Source: Streptococcus thoraltensis DSM 12221
GTDB taxonomy: Bacteria; Bacillota; Bacilli; Lactobacillales; Streptococcaceae
DNA length: 64,000 bases
Assembly (NCBI RefSeq): GCF_000380145.1
Contig: NZ_KB904586.1
Span: 97,936-161,935, forward strand
Direction: 5' to 3'
The stretch's first letter is position 1. Every line of letters starts with the position of its first letter. Below, one piece after another: positions 62,108-64,000 of this stretch. The notes beneath the pieces were generated by a model that searched no databases, was not told the origin of the DNA, and saw only the letters and a program-made list of their open reading frames with translations. A program made the translations under genes and the position numbers.

Positions 62108-62440
62108 TCAATCTCTATTATCAATGCTACTTAGGATAGCAATCTTTTCTTGTAAATACTCATCATCAGCATATCTCTGTGTGATTTCATCAAAAATTTC
62201 ATTACGAACAATGTAATCAGAATACATATGAAGTTTCATTTCATAGGCTTCTAAAACTTTCTCAGTTCGTTTGATATTATCATAAACCGCTTGGCGACTG
62301 ACACCGAACTCTTCTGCAATCTCAGCTAAACTGTAATCATCAGCATAATAAAGCTCTATATAGTTCATTTGCTTGTCAGTTAGAAGGGCTGCGTAGAATT
62401 CAAAGAGAGCATTCATACGATTGGTTTTTTCAATTTCCAT
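62108..62440 (-). CDS. ylxM: YlxM helix-turn-helix protein, SRP operon
   Basis: 110 residues. Contains a sigma-region-4-like helix-turn-helix, '[29 protein letters not shown]' at about 32-60. It is encoded just before ffh across Firmicutes, and in S. mutans YlxM has been linked to SRP-pathway GTPase modulation. DNA binding has not been shown to my knowledge. The gap to ffh is 57 bp with AAAGAGG before ffh. Confidence 0.92.
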   Translation of the reverse strand: MEIEKTNRMNALFEFYAALLTDKQMNYIELYYADDYSLAEIAEEFGVSRQAVYDNIKRTEKVLEAYEMKLHMYSDYIVRNEIFDEITQRYADDEYLQEKIAILSSIDNRD

Positions 62441-62505
62441 AAAGTTTATTTTACCACAAATTCAAGGCTAGTGACTAGCTTCTAGGATGTATTAAGACAA
62501 TTCTG

Positions 62506-63204
62506 CTAGTTATTTTCTAAATAAAATTCAAATCGATCGCCAGCATACTGACTACGAACATACTCAAAGGGCTGTCCATCAATAAGGTAAGAAACCTGAG
62601 TCAAGGCTAAAATAGCACTACTTTCTTTGATTTCTAAATAATCAGCTACCTGAGCATCCGCAACTTTGGCTGAGATGGTTTGCTGGCTCTTACCAATTTC
62701 GTAACCATGTGCGGTTATCGTTTGAAAGAAATGTTCTGTAATATCCGTTTTCTTAAAATCCCTAACCAATTTTTCAGGAACACTGGTCACCTCGAACAGG
62801 ACAGGAATCTGGTCAGCGTAACGAATTCTCTCCATTCTGATGATGTAGGAGTGAGGTTTGATATTGAGATGCATTGCTTCTTGCTCATTTGGATGGCTTC
62901 TCTCATACGAAATCAATTTTGTTGAAGGAATTTTTCCTTGCGACTTGATGATTTCAGTGAAACTGGTTGTACCCCGCATCTTCTCTTGGACACGGCTGCT
63001 GGCAACAAAAGTACCACTTCCCACACGTCTCTCTAAAATACCTTCTTCGACTAAAAGAGTTACAGCCTGCCTCAAGGTCATCCTGCTCACTTCAAAATGT
63101 TCAGAAAGATCACGTTCACTTGGAAGTCGTTGACCAATTTTCCATTTTCCTTCATCAATTCCTTTTTTGATACTGTCGTGAATTCTTATGTAAGCCGGTA
63201 TCAT
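62506..63204 (-). CDS. GntR/HutC-family regulator with UTRA domain
   Basis: 232 residues from the ATG at 63204 (AAGGAG 6 bases before; a TTG two codons up is less likely). The winged helix is residues 1-75 ('RLPSERDLSEHFEVSRMTLRQAVTLLVEEGILERRVGSGTFV'). The UTRA effector domain follows ('YIIRMERIRYADQIPVLFEVTSVPEKLV'), which senses a sugar phosphate or similar. It lies back to back with guaA, as in other streptococci. The target and ligand are unknown. Confidence 0.9.
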   Translation of the reverse strand: MIPAYIRIHDSIKKGIDEGKWKIGQRLPSERDLSEHFEVSRMTLRQAVTLLVEEGILERRVGSGTFVASSRVQEKMRGTTSFTEIIKSQGKIPSTKLISYERSHPNEQEAMHLNIKPHSYIIRMERIRYADQIPVLFEVTSVPEKLVRDFKKTDITEHFFQTITAHGYEIGKSQQTISAKVADAQVADYLEIKESSAILALTQVSYLIDGQPFEYVRSQYAGDRFEFYLENN

Positions 63205-63388
63205 GCACAACTCCTTTATTATTTTTCAGTATTCTTTCTTTTTATTTTCCAACTAAAACATCTATACCAATAGTTTATCATATTTTCTAATAAATAAGAT
63301 ATTTTTTAAGAGAAGAAATCATAATAAATCGAAGATGAGTGATTCTTTTATTTTTTGAAGAAAGCTAATGCTAAACTTAGGCAATTGT

Positions 63389-63396
63389 GCTAGAAT
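63389..63396 (+). promoter_or_regulatory. guaA: Extended -10 promoter of guaA
   Basis: TGCTAGAAT on the plus strand, 43 bases before the ATG. Between them no purine riboswitch-like fold is visible. Confidence 0.5.
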
Positions 63397-63438
63397 AAAT
63401 TAACTAATGTCCATGTGACGTAAAAAAGGAAGGTAATC

Positions 63439-64000
63439 ATGACTGACGTTTCACTTTTGAATGATGTTCAAAAAATCATTGTCCTTGACTATGGTAGCCA
63501 GTACAACCAGTTGATTGCACGTCGTATCCGTGAATTTGGAGTCTTTTCAGAATTAAAGAATCACAAAATCACAGCTGCTGAAATTCGTGAGATCAACCCG
63601 ATCGGTATTGTTCTATCTGGTGGTCCTAATTCTGTTTATGCCGATGATGCTTTTAGTATCGATGAAGAAATCTTTGAATTAGGGATTCCAATTCTTGGTA
63701 TCTGTTACGGTATGCAGCTTATCACCCATAAGCTCGGCGGTAAAGTTGTTCCTGCTGGTGATGCTGGTAATCGTGAATACGGACAATCACACCTTCGTTT
63801 AAAATCAAATTCTGAACTTTTTGCTAACACACCTGAACAGCAGCTTGTTTTAATGAGTCATGGTGATGCAGTTACAGAGATTCCGCAAGGTTTCCACCTA
63901 GTTGGTGACTCCGTTGATTGTCCATATGCTGCCATGGAAAACACCGATAAGAAAATCTATGGTATCCAGTTCCACCCTGAAGTTCGTCATTCTGAATACG
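63439..64000 (+). CDS. guaA: GMP synthase (glutamine-hydrolysing), N-terminal part; runs off the window
   Basis: 187 codons are visible, beginning [20 protein letters not shown], with AAAGGAAGG before the ATG. The class-I glutamine amidotransferase domain is present with the nucleophile Cys in 'LGICYGMQL' and the His-Glu of its triad in 'GIQFHPEV'. The ATP pyrophosphatase domain lies beyond base 64000. It converts XMP to GMP, using ammonia from glutamine. The open frame runs to the edge, so the protein is incomplete only because of the window. Confidence 0.97.
   Translation, partial: MTDVSLLNDVQKIIVLDYGSQYNQLIARRIREFGVFSELKNHKITAAEIREINPIGIVLSGGPNSVYADDAFSIDEEIFELGIPILGICYGMQLITHKLGGKVVPAGDAGNREYGQSHLRLKSNSELFANTPEQQLVLMSHGDAVTEIPQGFHLVGDSVDCPYAAMENTDKKIYGIQFHPEVRHSEY

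Noticed and set aside
63220..63438. Purine riboswitch before guaA
   Set aside because: The transcribed leader after the extended -10 is only about 40 bases, too short for the three-helix aptamer, and the conserved loop motifs are not seen.
1..64000. CRISPR array, rRNA, tRNA or prophage
   Set aside because: No regularly spaced identical repeats, no tRNA-like cloverleaf with GGTTCRA arm, no rRNA sequence and no phage structural genes were seen. The repeats present are dispersed and of unequal spacing.

Overview
This 64 kb window is chromosome from a low-GC Firmicute, almost certainly a Streptococcus. The evidence is the gene set and order (relQ-nadK-rluD-pta, prs2-cysteine desulfurase-DUF1831-DUF4649, rex followed by a class-I GATase remnant and radC, pepV, uvrC, ylxM-ffh, guaA), a cpsABCD-type Wzy polysaccharide locus, and short interspersed repeats that resemble the pneumococcal RUP, BOX and SPRITE families. 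The cytochrome bd operon with menA and NDH-2 recalls respiration-competent species such as S. agalactiae. The species cannot be fixed from the sequence alone.

Layout. 1-6 kb: 3' part of a cation-efflux gene, an SDR oxidoreductase, and a leftward operon relQ-nadK-rluA-pta with a divergent CYTH gene. 6.4-12.5 kb: a VOC dioxygenase-like gene, a rightward prs2/cysteine desulfurase/DUF1831/DUF4649 operon, rex, and a decayed gamma-glutamyl-GABA hydrolase. 12.5-19.1 kb: radC, ald, an AI-2E-family permease, an SGNH hydrolase and pepV. 19.2-19.9 kb: insertion-sequence debris and a composite repeat. 19.98-37.8 kb: one compact leftward capsule/exopolysaccharide operon. The regulatory and export genes cpsABCD come first, then a WbpM-like dehydratase, an SDR, a PglC-type initiating transferase, glycosyltransferases, acetyltransferases, a WbsX-like protein, a Wzy polymerase, a Wzx flippase, and a CDP-glycerol synthase/glycerophosphotransferase pair. 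37.9-47 kb: uvrC, HAD hydrolase, aldo/keto reductase, YkgJ-like protein, BCCT transporter and Zn-ADH, with several decayed genes between them.

47.3-60.3 kb is a respiratory island. It holds two polyprenyl-diphosphate synthases, an NDH-2 carrying a C-terminal DoxX-like membrane domain, a Gx-family membrane protein, cydABCD, a second NDH-2 and menA. The menaquinone ring-forming genes (menFDHCEB) are not in the window. This fits assembly of demethylmenaquinone on a scavenged ring precursor that feeds cytochrome bd. The NDH-2/Gx/polyprenyl-synthase trio also resembles part of the flavin-based extracellular electron transfer locus of Listeria. 60.4-64 kb: ffh-ylxM, a GntR regulator and the 5' part of guaA.

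The least ordinary content is between genes. There are eight RUP-like elements, five of which have a BOX-like unit or its remnant at the same internal position. Three SPRITE-like elements are each bracketed by a pair of locus-specific hairpins. There are also remnants of ISL3- and IS1182-type transposons, two genes (uvrC and the Gx protein) whose -10 boxes sit so close to the start codon that their mRNAs look leaderless, and a terminator-like hairpin in the leader of one polyprenyl-synthase gene.
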